Shown here piece by piece: positions 25,484 through 34,384 of a stretch of 64,000 nucleotides of DNA; the first letter of the stretch is position 1, and the number at the start of each line of letters is the position of its first letter. Origin of the DNA: UBA1424 sp041654095 (lineage in GTDB: Bacteria > Bacillota_I > Bacilli_A > RFN20 > CAG-826); NCBI GenBank assembly GCA_041654095.1, contig JBAZED010000002.1, forward strand, positions 38,933 through 102,932. The letters run 5' to 3'. The notes beneath the pieces were generated by a model. It had not been told where the DNA came from. It saw only the letters and a program-made list of their open reading frames with translations, and did no database searches. Position numbers and translations under genes: made by a program.

Positions 25484-28120
25484 CTATTTCTTGGCGCTCT
25501 TTGCTTTGATTGCGGCTTGGGCAGCGGCGAGGCGAGCGACCGGGACGCGGAACGGCGAGCAGCTCACATAGTCAAGACCGGCATTGTGAAAGAATTCGAT
25601 CGAGACCGGATCGCCACCGTGTTCTCCGCACACGCCGATATGTAAATCGGGGTTGGCTTTTCGGCCGTTGGCGACTGACATTTTGATCAGCTGTCCAACG
25701 CCGCGTTGGTCGACGGTTCGGAAAGGATCTTGTTCGAAGATTTTCTTCGCATAGTAATCATTTAGGAACTTGCCAGCATCGTCGCGCGAGAACCCATAGG
25801 TCATCTGCGTCAAGTCGTTCGTTCCAAAGCTGAAGAAGGCCGCGTTTTTGGCAATTTCGCTAGCGAGTAAGGCGGCGCGGGGAATCTCGATCATCGTGCC
25901 GACGTGATAGACGAGCTTTTGTCCGGAGGCGGCGATGACTTCATCGGCGGTGTCAGTGATAATCTTTTTGACAAAGTCAAATTCTTTGACATCCAAGGTT
26001 AACGGAATCATGATTTCCGGAGTGATCTTCTTACCGGAATCCTTCTGAGCTTTCAAGGCGGCTTCGATGATTGCTCTCGTTTGCATTCTGCCAATTTCCG
26101 GATAAGAGACATCGAGGCGGCAGCCGCGGTGGCCCATCATCGGGTTGAATTCGTGCAGATCGTCAATGCGAGCGCGAATATCTTCCGGTGTTTTCTTCAA
26201 CTCGAGAGCGAGTTCTTCAATCTTGTCATCTTCTTGAGGTAAGAACTCGTGAAGCGGTGGGTCGAGGAGGCGGACGTTAACATTAAGCTCGCCCATGATT
26301 GAGAACAACTTGTAGAAGTCGTCGCGTTGGTAGGGGAGCAGTTGGGCGAGAGCTTCTTCGCGGCCCTCAACGGTATCTTCGAGAATCATTTTTCTCATGT
26401 AGAAAATGCGGTTCTTGTCAAAGAACATATGTTCGGTGCGGGCTAGGCCGATGCCTTCAGCACCAAAATTAAAGGCGGTTTGAGCATCGCGCGGCGTCTC
26501 GGCATTAGCGCGAACGTGAAGGGTGCGGCGCTCGTCTGCCCACTTCATGATACGGCCGAAATAGCCGGTCAATTGCGCTTCAACGGTTTTGACGACTCCT
26601 TCATAGACGTTGCCGGTCGAACCGTCGAGTGAGAATACATCGTTGATGCCATATACTTTTTTGCCGATGCGAGCTGTTTTCTTATCTTCGTTGATGATGA
26701 TAGCCGACGCGCCGGCGACACAAGTTTTACCCATGCCACGAGCAACGACCGCGGCGTGCGAGGTCATGCCGCCGCGCATGGTGAGAACGCCTTCGGCGGC
26801 GACCATGCCTTCAATGTCTTCGGGCGATGTTTCAGCGCGGACGAGAATTACTTTTTCGCCGGCTTCATGGCGGATTTTGGCTTCTTGAGCCGTAAACGCT
26901 AATTTACCGGTGCCGGCACCAGGAGAAGCTGGTAGACCAACGGCGATAGGGGTGAGTTTAGCGAGTTCTTTTTTATCGAAACTCGGGTGTAAAAGCGTGT
27001 CGAGTATGTTCGGATCAACTCTTAAGACGGCTTCTTCTTCGGAGATGATGCCTTCATCCACTAAATCGCAAGCGATTTTAAGGGCGGCTTGTGCTGTTCT
27101 TTTGCCGTTGCGGGTCTGCAAGAAATAGAGCTTTCCGTCTTCGACGGTAAATTCCATATCCTGCATATCGCGGTAATGACCTTCCATCCTGCTAATCGTC
27201 GATACGAATTGCTTATAGACATCGGGCATTCTGGCATTGAGTTCTTCGATGTGCAGCGGAGTGCGGAGGCCGGCGACGACGTCTTCACCTTGAGCGTTTG
27301 GCAAATACTCAGCAAATACTTTGTTATCACCAGTCGATGGCGAACGCGAGAAAGCGACGCCGGTGCCACTATTTTCATTTTTGTTGCCAAAGACCATCGA
27401 TTGGACGTTGACGGCGGTGCCCCATTCATAAGGGATGTTGTTCATCTTGCGATAGACGTTGGCGCGCGGGTTGTCCCATGAGTGGAAGACGGCGGTGACG
27501 GCTTCGATGGCTTGGTTATACGGATCGGATGGGAAATCTTCGCCAAAAACCTTTTTGTAGTAAGCCTTGTATTTTTTGACTAGTTCTTTGAGTTCATCAG
27601 CCTTGATTTCGGTATCGAGATGATAGCCTTTGCTCTCTTTCAAATCGTCGAGCATCTTATCCATTTCGGTCCGGGGATGACCTTTCGCGATATTGGTAAA
27701 CATAATAATGAAACGGCGGTAGCAGTCGTAGGCGAAACGCTCGTTGTTTGTCTCTTTTGCCATCGCGGTGACGGTCGTGTCATTTAAACCCAAGTTTAAA
27801 ATTGTGTCCATCATGCCAGGCATACTCGCCCGGGCGCCAGAACGGACTGAGACGAGCAGAGGATTGTGCGAACCGCCAAAATTCTTGCCAGTTTCGTTTT
27901 CGATGACGTGAATGGCGTCATAAATTTCCTTGATTAAGTAATCAGGGAGGGTTTTACCGCTGTTGTAATAGAGCGTGCAAGCTTCGGTCGTGACGGTGAA
28001 TCCTTGCGGAATCGAGATGCCGATGTGGGTCATTTCTGCTAGACCGGCGCCTTTTCCTCCGAGTAGTTCCCGACCGAGACCATGGGCTTCTTTAAAGTTG
28101 TAGACATATTTTTTTACCAT
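25484..28120 (-). CDS. ppdK: Pyruvate, phosphate dikinase
   Basis: Interconverts pyruvate, ATP and phosphate with phosphoenolpyruvate, AMP and pyrophosphate, serving either gluconeogenesis or PPi-dependent glycolysis. The 878-aa protein begins MVKKYVYNF (AAGGAG six bases before); an upstream in-frame start lacks a ribosome site. Motifs: GGKGAGLAEM and the ATP-grasp domain at the N-terminus, the phosphohistidine domain with His455 in GGMTSHAAVVARG, and the PEP-binding barrel with GHRGCRLD, SFGTNDLTQM and CGEHGGDP. It runs against the replication direction of this arm. A cre-like site lies upstream. No PPDK regulatory protein is adjacent. Confidence 0.97.
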   Translation of the reverse strand: MVKKYVYNFKEAHGLGRELLGGKGAGLAEMTHIGISIPQGFTVTTEACTLYYNSGKTLPDYLIKEIYDAIHVIENETGKNFGGSHNPLLVSVRSGARASMPGMMDTILNLGLNDTTVTAMAKETNNERFAYDCYRRFIIMFTNIAKGHPRTEMDKMLDDLKESKGYHLDTEIKADELKELVKKYKAYYKKVFGEDFPSDPYNQAIEAVTAVFHSWDNPRANVYRKMNNIPYEWGTAVNVQSMVFGNKNENSGTGVAFSRSPSTGDNKVFAEYLPNAQGEDVVAGLRTPLHIEELNARMPDVYKQFVSTISRMEGHYRDMQDMEFTVEDGKLYFLQTRNGKRTAQAALKIACDLVDEGIISEEEAVLRVDPNILDTLLHPSFDKKELAKLTPIAVGLPASPGAGTGKLAFTAQEAKIRHEAGEKVILVRAETSPEDIEGMVAAEGVLTMRGGMTSHAAVVARGMGKTCVAGASAIIINEDKKTARIGKKVYGINDVFSLDGSTGNVYEGVVKTVEAQLTGYFGRIMKWADERRTLHVRANAETPRDAQTAFNFGAEGIGLARTEHMFFDKNRIFYMRKMILEDTVEGREEALAQLLPYQRDDFYKLFSIMGELNVNVRLLDPPLHEFLPQEDDKIEELALELKKTPEDIRARIDDLHEFNPMMGHRGCRLDVSYPEIGRMQTRAIIEAALKAQKDSGKKITPEIMIPLTLDVKEFDFVKKIITDTADEVIAASGQKLVYHVGTMIEIPRAALLASEIAKNAAFFSFGTNDLTQMTYGFSRDDAGKFLNDYYAKKIFEQDPFRTVDQRGVGQLIKMSVANGRKANPDLHIGVCGEHGGDPVSIEFFHNAGLDYVSCSPFRVPVARLAAAQAAIKAKSAKK

Positions 28121-28171
28121 GTGTTTTCTCCTTAATGTTGCTGAGCTGTCTTGGCTCACCGATAAAAGAAT

Positions 28172-28200
28172 ATCATAGATATTGCATAAAAATAACTAAA
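28172..28200 (-). promoter_or_regulatory. Probable ppdK promoter
   Basis: Minus strand TTTAGT (28200-28195), 17-base spacer, TATGAT (28177-28172). The -10 is good, the -35 modest. The transcript would have a leader of about 45 bases. Confidence 0.45.
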
Positions 28201-28208
28201 AAAGCGTT

Positions 28209-28222
28209 TGTAAGCGTTTTTA
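28209..28222 (+). promoter_or_regulatory. cre-like catabolite-response site upstream of ppdK
   Basis: TGTAAGCGTTTTTA differs at one position from the CcpA operator consensus TGWAANCGNTNWCA. It lies immediately upstream of the -35 of ppdK. The stretch also repeats AAGCGTTT twice (28202-28209 and 28212-28219). Binding upstream of the -35 could activate or repress; no CcpA gene is in this window. Confidence 0.45.
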
Positions 28223-28241
28223 TCAATAGATACAATGAGAA

Positions 28242-29186
28242 TCACTTAATTTCGTTGATCAAATCTTCCCAGAGCATGCCCGCGATCGGGAGAGGTTTAC
28301 TCGACATTAGAATCCGCTTAATTTTCTCGGCGCGGTGCAGTTCAATGAAGAAAGGTTGTTCATTGACTTTGATGGACATGAGGACATCGCCGAAGATGGA
28401 GAGCCAGTATCGGAACCGGCGTTTAAAAAAGGTGCGGATGATTTTTTCATCACCGGTTTGTTCGGCTAAATAGCGGACCGCCGCAAAGCACTTCAAATGC
28501 AAATCGGTGCGGTTGCTCGAGAGGCTGGCCGTCGCCGATTCGTTCGTCCGGCGGTAAAAATACAATGGTTCGGTCAGCGTGATTGTTTTGTTGGCATAGC
28601 AATAAAGAGCAAAATTAATTAAGAAGTCTTCAAACATAATGAGTCTGTTTGACACCGGAAGATCGGCGTTTTTGATGAACTCGGCGCGGTACATCTTCAT
28701 CGGCATGTATCCGCGGATGTTGAAGTCGCGCAGCAGAGATCCGACGCCTCCATAGCGGTCGTAGATGCGCCTTTTGGCCAGAATGTTGCGGCTGATGCGG
28801 CCACTGGGCATGATTTTGACATATGAGCAATTGACGATGTCAGCATTATGAGCGGTTATTTTCCCATACATGTGCTTGACGAAAGAAAGCTTGTACATAT
28901 CGTCGCTGTCGAGGAAGCATATATATTTTCCACGCGCCTCATCGATGCCCCGTTTACGGGCAAACCCGACCGATAAGCCCTCGGTGGTAATGTGGCGGAT
29001 ATTTTTATAGCGCTTTGCATATTGCTCGATAATATCGCGGCTGTTATCGGTCGATCCGTTGTTGATAATCAGAATTTCATACGGCAGTTCGAAATCTTGC
29101 GAGACAGCGCTAAAAAGGCATGACGAAAGATGCTTCTCTGAGTTGCGGACCGGAATAATAATGCTGACAACGACGTCGGTGATCAT
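28242..29186 (-). CDS. Family 2 glycosyltransferase
   Basis: A 314-aa GT-A fold enzyme. VVSIIIPVRNSEKHL near the start and INNGSTDNS bind the nucleotide; FLDSDDMY (~95-102) carries the DxD metal motif. The middle has MPMKMYRAEFIKNADLPVSNRLIMFEDF, the ED pair typical of GT2 enzymes building capsular or wall glycans. No membrane helices, so it acts at the cytoplasmic face. The ATG at 29186 has no clear ribosome site; a TTG at 29198 is an alternative. It is a single gene upstream of ppdK on the same strand. Confidence 0.82.
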   Translation of the reverse strand: MITDVVVSIIIPVRNSEKHLSSCLFSAVSQDFELPYEILIINNGSTDNSRDIIEQYAKRYKNIRHITTEGLSVGFARKRGIDEARGKYICFLDSDDMYKLSFVKHMYGKITAHNADIVNCSYVKIMPSGRISRNILAKRRIYDRYGGVGSLLRDFNIRGYMPMKMYRAEFIKNADLPVSNRLIMFEDFLINFALYCYANKTITLTEPLYFYRRTNESATASLSSNRTDLHLKCFAAVRYLAEQTGDEKIIRTFFKRRFRYWLSIFGDVLMSIKVNEQPFFIELHRAEKIKRILMSSKPLPIAGMLWEDLINEIK

Positions 29187-29244
29187 GTGAGTTAGCAAAG
29201 CAATTTTACCATAAAAGCATAAAATGAAAGATTTCGATTTTTAG

Positions 29245-29285
29245 AAAAAATCACAAACACCGTCTCATCAAGGGCGGTGTTTGTG
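29245..29285 (-). terminator. Terminator of the ABC exporter operon
   Basis: CACAAACACCG (29252-29262) pairs with CGGTGTTTGTG (29275-29285), an 11-bp perfect stem. On the minus strand it is followed by ATTTTTT. It is 14 bases past the stop of the second ABC gene. Confidence 0.88.
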
Positions 29286-29298
29286 TAAGAAACCTCGA

Positions 29299-31140
29299 TT
29301 ATGCAGGCTTTGCTTCGTTTTGGAGGTTATTTTGCTCGGGTTCCGCCAATGGATTTCGGCCCGAGAACTGCGCGTTATATAAGTCGGCGTAGAAACCATT
29401 ATTGGCGAGTAGTTCTTGATGATTGCCGATTTCGACAATCTGCCCTTTTTGCATGACGATGATGACCTTCGCGTTTTTAATCGTCGATAAACGGTGAGCG
29501 ATTATGAAGCTAGTCTTGCCAACCATCATCTTGTTCATCGCGTCTTGAATGGCGACTTCGGTGCGCGTATCAACACTCGAAGTAGCTTCATCAAGAATTA
29601 GTATTTTTGGCTTGGAAACGATGGCTCTGGCAATCGTTAAAAGCTGTCTTTGCCCTTGCGAAATATTCGTGCCGTCTTCGTTCAAGGCGAAATTGTAACC
29701 ACCAGGAAGAGTTTTGATAAAGTGGTCGGCGTGGGCCTGAAGCGCTGCTTCTTCGATTTCCTGATCGGTGGCATCGCTCCGCCCATAGCGGATATTGTCG
29801 CGGATCGTACCCGAGAAGAGCCACGTGTCTTGCAAGACCATGCCAACTGCGCCGCGAAGAGTTCCGCGGGCATAATTGCGAATGTCGACGCCATCGAGCA
29901 AGATGTGTCCGCTATTCACTTCATAGAAGCGCATGATCAAGTTGACGATGGTCGTTTTGCCGGCGCCTGTCGGACCGACGATAGCGATGCTGTCACCAGT
30001 GTTAACTTTCAAGTTAAAATTTTTGATTAACGGCCTGTCGGAGCTATATGAAAATTCGACGTTCTCAAAGGCGATTTCGCCCTTGATTACTTCTTCATCG
30101 GTAATCGCATCGACTGTTTCCGGTTCCATTTCAACTTCCTCGAGGAGAATATGGACGCGCTCTCCGGAGGCGAGAACGGATTGGATGATGCTGGAAATTT
30201 GTCCAATTTGTTGGAATGGTTGCTGAAACATTTGCAAGAACAGAAAGAAAGCGACCATGTTGCCGGGATTATCGAGGATGCCGCCGACGACGCTGACACC
30301 GATAAAACCGAGGTTGCCGATGAAGCGCATCGTCGGGAAGATGAAGCCGGAGAGCCATTGTGATTTCCAATCGGCTTTCATCATTGCGTTGTTGATGTTT
30401 TCAAAGGCCTCTTGAACATCTTTTTCTTTGTTAAATAGCTTTACAACTTTGAATCCTGAGTAATTTTCCTCGGCAATTGAATTAAGCTTGCCGAGATGCG
30501 AGCGGTATTTCTTAAATTCCTTTTGAGCATTGACGGCAATCAAGACGGTAAAGAGAACTGTAAAAGGCAAGATGGCGATCGCCACTAGCGCTAATTCCCA
30601 CGAAGTGACGAACATGGCAATCACGACGCCGATAAATAGCGAAACACCGAGGATTGTCTGATTCACAATCGTGCTCATATTCCGCGAAATGTTGTCGACA
30701 TCGTTTGTGCCTCGAGATAAAATCTCGCCATAAGTATTTTTGTCAAAATAACTCAATGGTAAACGATCTAGTTTATCCTTGATTTTTGCGCGAATATTAT
30801 AAGCATAATCAGCTGAAATTTTAACGACGATCCAGTCGGCCAACCACGTTAGCAACGCCGAGCCGACATAAAAGGAAAGCATGATTAAAACGGATTTTAA
30901 AACCTCGGTCCACAGTATTTGGTAGGCTCCGCCGACAATGACTGCCAAATTGATAAAGTCATTGACGAAATTGCCAAGTAGTATCGGCATCAAAACCGAG
31001 AGGGTTGAAGAGATGAGAAGAATAATAATGACGAAAATAAAGGTTCCGATCAGCGGGCGGAAATCAGCCAAGAGTAAAGCGGCGGCCCTTTTGAGATTGC
31101 GGGGTTTGGCACCCATCATGGCATCGGTTGAGCGAGGCAT
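29299..31140 (-). CDS. ABC exporter half-transporter, canonical-site subunit
   Basis: A 613-aa protein with six membrane helices (within ~30-320) and one nucleotide-binding domain. Walker A GPTGAGKTT, signature ISQGQRQLL, Walker B LILDEATSSVD with the catalytic Glu, and H-loop IAHRLST are visible. The signature SQG in place of SGG is characteristic of one subunit of heterodimeric exporters such as TM288 of TM287/288. Its ATG overlaps the stop of the partner gene (TAATG, GGAGG upstream). It probably forms a drug or lipid exporter with the upstream subunit. Confidence 0.92.
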   Translation of the reverse strand: MPRSTDAMMGAKPRNLKRAAALLLADFRPLIGTFIFVIIILLISSTLSVLMPILLGNFVNDFINLAVIVGGAYQILWTEVLKSVLIMLSFYVGSALLTWLADWIVVKISADYAYNIRAKIKDKLDRLPLSYFDKNTYGEILSRGTNDVDNISRNMSTIVNQTILGVSLFIGVVIAMFVTSWELALVAIAILPFTVLFTVLIAVNAQKEFKKYRSHLGKLNSIAEENYSGFKVVKLFNKEKDVQEAFENINNAMMKADWKSQWLSGFIFPTMRFIGNLGFIGVSVVGGILDNPGNMVAFFLFLQMFQQPFQQIGQISSIIQSVLASGERVHILLEEVEMEPETVDAITDEEVIKGEIAFENVEFSYSSDRPLIKNFNLKVNTGDSIAIVGPTGAGKTTIVNLIMRFYEVNSGHILLDGVDIRNYARGTLRGAVGMVLQDTWLFSGTIRDNIRYGRSDATDQEIEEAALQAHADHFIKTLPGGYNFALNEDGTNISQGQRQLLTIARAIVSKPKILILDEATSSVDTRTEVAIQDAMNKMMVGKTSFIIAHRLSTIKNAKVIIVMQKGQIVEIGNHQELLANNGFYADLYNAQFSGRNPLAEPEQNNLQNEAKPA

Positions 31141-32933
31141 TATTCTTCACCTCCTTCCGTTAGGAGAACTTGTTTCTTGAGTTCGAGTGTGCGCTTGATT
31201 TCGCTTTCATCCATCTGGGAGAAAACGATTTCTTGATATACTTGGCACTTCTTAAGCAATTCCTGATGTTTTCCCTGTCCGACGATGCGGCCTTCGTTGA
31301 GGACTAAAATATTGTCGGCATCCATAATGGATGAAACGCGTTGGGCGACGATGATGACGGACGAGAACTTCGTGTATCCTTTTAATGCGGTGCGAAGGCG
31401 AATATCGGTCTTGAAATCGAGAGCCGAGAAAGAATCATCAAAAACATAAATCTCGGGTTTCTTAACGAGGGCGCGAGCGATGGCGAGGCGTTGTTTTTGG
31501 CCACCGGAGAAATTTTTACCGCCCTGTGATACTTCAGCGTCGATCCCACTTTCATTTTTAGCGACAAAGCGAGCGGCTTGAGCGACTTCCAAGGCAGACT
31601 GAATTTCCTCATCGCTCCCATCTTTTTTGCCGAACTTCATGTTATCGCGGATCGTGCCCGAGAAAAGGAGGGCTTGCTGTGGAACAAAGCCGATTTTGTC
31701 GCGCAGATCCTTTTGCGAATAGTCGCGGACATCGATGCCATCGACGAGGATTCGCCCCGCAGTTATGTCATAAAAACGCGGGATCAAATTGATGATTGAT
31801 GATTTTCCGCTGCCGGTCGAACCAATGATAGCGGTGACCTGCCCCGGCTTGGCCTCAAACGAGATATTTTGGAGGGTGGGGGCTTTTGAATCGGGGAATG
31901 TAAAAGTGACATCATCAAAGATGACGTGCCCTCTTTCGCCGGCATTATTATCTTTTGGATCACTGGGGTCGCGTATAAATACTGCCGTATCCAAAACCTG
32001 ATTGATACGCTTGGCGCTGACGCCCGCTCGCGGTATGTTAATAAGCAGCATCGAAAACATTAAAAAAGACATCATGATATGTATAGCATATTGAGAAGTC
32101 ACGAGAATGTTATCTAAACGCGCGGTTTGCGCAGTGCCTTCGATAATGGCAAAGCCGAATACAAAGACGCCGAAATATGTGAGATCAAAGAAAATCGAAA
32201 TCAAGGGGTTGGCGAACGACATCGTCCGTCCGACCTTGGTGATTAGTTTTGTCATGTGGCCGTTGACTTTCGAAAACCTTTGCTTCTCTTTTTCTTCTTG
32301 ATTAAAAGCGCGGACGACGCGGACGCCGGTTAAAGATTCGCGCATGACCTTGGTGACATCGTCGATAGCCAATTGGATTTTCTTAAAAAGGGGCATGGCG
32401 ATCGAGAAGAGGATGACAATCGTCAAGATGATGAGCGGCAGCGAAAAAGCGAGGATGAGCGCTAACTGGACATCGGTTCGCAAGACTTGAACAATGGCAA
32501 TAGTCATGATGACCGGCGACATGACCATGATGCGGAGGCCCATGACAACGACCGTCTGAACCATCTCGACATCGTTTGTGGTGCGCGTTATTAAGGAAGC
32601 GGTTCCGATTCGGTCATAGTCGCCCATGGAAAACGACAAGACTTTTTGAAAGACGGCGGCGCGGACTCTTTTGCCGAAATACGAGCCGACATATGAGACG
32701 CTCAGCGAAGTGGCGAGAGCGATGACGATTGTAATTCCGGCGTAGATGAGCATCTCCAGTCCTTTATTGATAATAAATTGGGAGTCGATGACGCTTGCCG
32801 TAGTGATGTGGTTGACGATTTCGCCCATCAGACGCGGGAGGCTCAGCTGCGAAAAAGCTTGAGCTCCAATCAATAAAAAAACGATGATAATGAGCCATAT
32901 TTTCGGTTTTAAGAAATGGAAGAGTTTAATCAT
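31140..32933 (-). CDS. ABC exporter half-transporter, degenerate-site subunit
   Basis: A 597-aa half-transporter: six membrane helices in ~15-305, Walker A GSTGSGKSS, signature FSGGQKQRLAIARALV, and Walker B ending YVFDDSFSALD. The second Asp stands where the catalytic Glu should be, the known hallmark of the degenerate site in heterodimeric exporters (TM287, LmrC, BmrC). H-loop is replaced by VAQRVSS: Gln takes the usual His position, again as in TM287-type subunits. The ATG overlaps the TetR stop by one base. Multidrug export is the likely role, by analogy. Confidence 0.92.
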   Translation of the reverse strand: MIKLFHFLKPKIWLIIIVFLLIGAQAFSQLSLPRLMGEIVNHITTASVIDSQFIINKGLEMLIYAGITIVIALATSLSVSYVGSYFGKRVRAAVFQKVLSFSMGDYDRIGTASLITRTTNDVEMVQTVVVMGLRIMVMSPVIMTIAIVQVLRTDVQLALILAFSLPLIILTIVILFSIAMPLFKKIQLAIDDVTKVMRESLTGVRVVRAFNQEEKEKQRFSKVNGHMTKLITKVGRTMSFANPLISIFFDLTYFGVFVFGFAIIEGTAQTARLDNILVTSQYAIHIMMSFLMFSMLLINIPRAGVSAKRINQVLDTAVFIRDPSDPKDNNAGERGHVIFDDVTFTFPDSKAPTLQNISFEAKPGQVTAIIGSTGSGKSSIINLIPRFYDITAGRILVDGIDVRDYSQKDLRDKIGFVPQQALLFSGTIRDNMKFGKKDGSDEEIQSALEVAQAARFVAKNESGIDAEVSQGGKNFSGGQKQRLAIARALVKKPEIYVFDDSFSALDFKTDIRLRTALKGYTKFSSVIIVAQRVSSIMDADNILVLNEGRIVGQGKHQELLKKCQVYQEIVFSQMDESEIKRTLELKKQVLLTEGGEE

Positions 32934-33553
32934 TAGCAATTACCTTTCTTTGTGAACAAATTCATGATGATGTCTGGGCTGGGTTTGGTGACAGTTTTTT
33001 TGATCATATTAATGCGCGTGTAGCACAACCCTTTAATTATTGAGTAATAGATGATGGCGAATTCGCGGGGATCGCCACCGGGGACGTCGCCCTCTTTTTG
33101 ACCGCGGGCAATTAAGTCGACGAAGAAGTGGAAGAAAGGCTTTTTGGCGCCAGCGCTCTTTTCCTTGGGAGGCAGTGGCAGGGTGCGCTGCAAGTGCATA
33201 TTAACAAACATGTATAAGAAGTATAAACCCTTATCTTCTTGATATATTTCATCGAGCATGTGCGTGACAATTTCGCGGATTGCTTGAAGAGCCGGAACTT
33301 TGCTGTAATTGCTCTCCTCTTTGCGCTTTTTGCTCGCTCCTTCTTCAGCGATGGCGATGAGTTCGAGAAATACCTCGGCTTTGTTCGCAAAGTAGTGGTA
33401 AAAAAGGCCGTGAGAACAATTGGCTTCCTCCGTGATGTCGCTGATGACGACCGAATCGTAACCGCGAACTGCAAAAAGGCGCAGAGCGGTCTCTAAAATG
33501 AGATTTCGCCTCTCGTCTTTTATCAGCTGGTTTTGCTCGGGAGTTTTGGGCAT
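32933..33553 (-). CDS. TetR-family repressor of the ABC exporter
   Basis: A 206-aa regulator. The HTH at ~15-60 reads LILETALRLFAVRGYDSVVISDI then EANCSHGLFYHYFANKAEVF, typical TetR. The start at 33553 (MPKTPEQNQ) is preferred to an in-frame upstream codon because the promoter and operator lie between them. It is the first gene of a three-gene operon with both ABC subunits, each coupled by TAATG overlaps. A perfect palindrome overlaps its transcription start, so it probably represses its own operon until a drug or lipid ligand binds. Confidence 0.9.
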   Translation of the reverse strand: MPKTPEQNQLIKDERRNLILETALRLFAVRGYDSVVISDITEEANCSHGLFYHYFANKAEVFLELIAIAEEGASKKRKEESNYSKVPALQAIREIVTHMLDEIYQEDKGLYFLYMFVNMHLQRTLPLPPKEKSAGAKKPFFHFFVDLIARGQKEGDVPGGDPREFAIIYYSIIKGLCYTRINMIKKTVTKPSPDIIMNLFTKKGNC

Positions 33554-33564
33554 AAAGTCTTTCG

Positions 33565-33615
33565 TTGACACAATTGTCAATACAAAAGTATAGTCCCAAT
33601 AAAATGGGATTTCAA
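33565..33615 (-). promoter_or_regulatory. Promoter and palindromic operator of the tetR-ABC operon
   Basis: Minus strand TTGAAA (33615-33610), exactly 17 bases, TATACT (33592-33587). Right after it is TTGACA-N4-TGTCAA (33565-33580), a perfect 6-bp inverted repeat covering the predicted start of transcription. This is the classic layout of an autoregulated TetR operon. Confidence 0.8.
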
Positions 33616-33672
33616 TCACTTTGAAGACAAATTTAAAGGAATAAAAAAGAGCATAAAATGCTCTAATTTGAT

Positions 33673-34377
33673 TTATTGCTGAGAATCGACTTCCCCTGCC
33701 TTATCTTTTTTGAAGAGGCGTAAGAGCAATTTAATGACTTTCGGTTCGAGGAAGCGGAGCAAATAGAAGAGTCCGATTGCCGCACCGACGGCGAAGATGG
33801 CGCCAAAGATGACGTCGGTCGGCCAATGGACGCCGAGCCACAAGCGCGATACTGCGATGATAAAAGCCAAAACGAGAGCCGGAATTCCAAGTTTGCGGCT
33901 GTGAATGAACATCATCGTCGCACACGCCACCGAAGCGACGGTGTGACCCGAGAAGAAGGAAGTGCTATCGGGAATCTCGCCAAATCCTAAGAAGAGGCCG
34001 TCGCCAAAGAAAGTGGCAACTGCGAAATCGCGAAGATTTGTGGCCTCCGGATAGGCGGCAATCGTGTTTTCGTAGAACGGCCGCGATCTGTTGGTGATGA
34101 GCTTAATAATATAGTTATTAGTGCCGCCGATTAAAGCGTAGGTGATGATGACATAAATGCCTATCCGCCTCGTTTTTTTAAAGAAAAGCATGACGATTCC
34201 GGAAGTGATCCAGACGATGCCCTTATCTCCAAAGAGCGTCAGTATTAAGAGCACTTTATCAATGAAAGAACCATGTAAACTGTTGAACCACATGAGAAGA
34301 GACATCTCCCATGCCCCCATGTCCCAATACTTACCGACGTTTTCCAATCCTTCAGTTACGAGCATCAATAAATTCAT
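33673..34377 (-). CDS. PAP2-family membrane phosphatase
   Basis: A 234-aa protein with about five membrane helices. The three acid-phosphatase motifs are present: KLITNRSRP, FFSGHT and SRLWLGVHWPTDV. The active site of such proteins faces outside, where they remove phosphate from lipid phosphates, most often undecaprenyl pyrophosphate (BcrC/PgpB type). The C-terminus is a basic cytoplasmic tail. It begins 7 bases after the DUF368 gene stop with GGGG upstream, so the two are an operon, which supports a job in lipid-carrier recycling. Confidence 0.9.
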   Translation of the reverse strand: MNLLMLVTEGLENVGKYWDMGAWEMSLLMWFNSLHGSFIDKVLLILTLFGDKGIVWITSGIVMLFFKKTRRIGIYVIITYALIGGTNNYIIKLITNRSRPFYENTIAAYPEATNLRDFAVATFFGDGLFLGFGEIPDSTSFFSGHTVASVACATMMFIHSRKLGIPALVLAFIIAVSRLWLGVHWPTDVIFGAIFAVGAAIGLFYLLRFLEPKVIKLLLRLFKKDKAGEVDSQQ

Positions 34378-34384
34378 AAGATCT

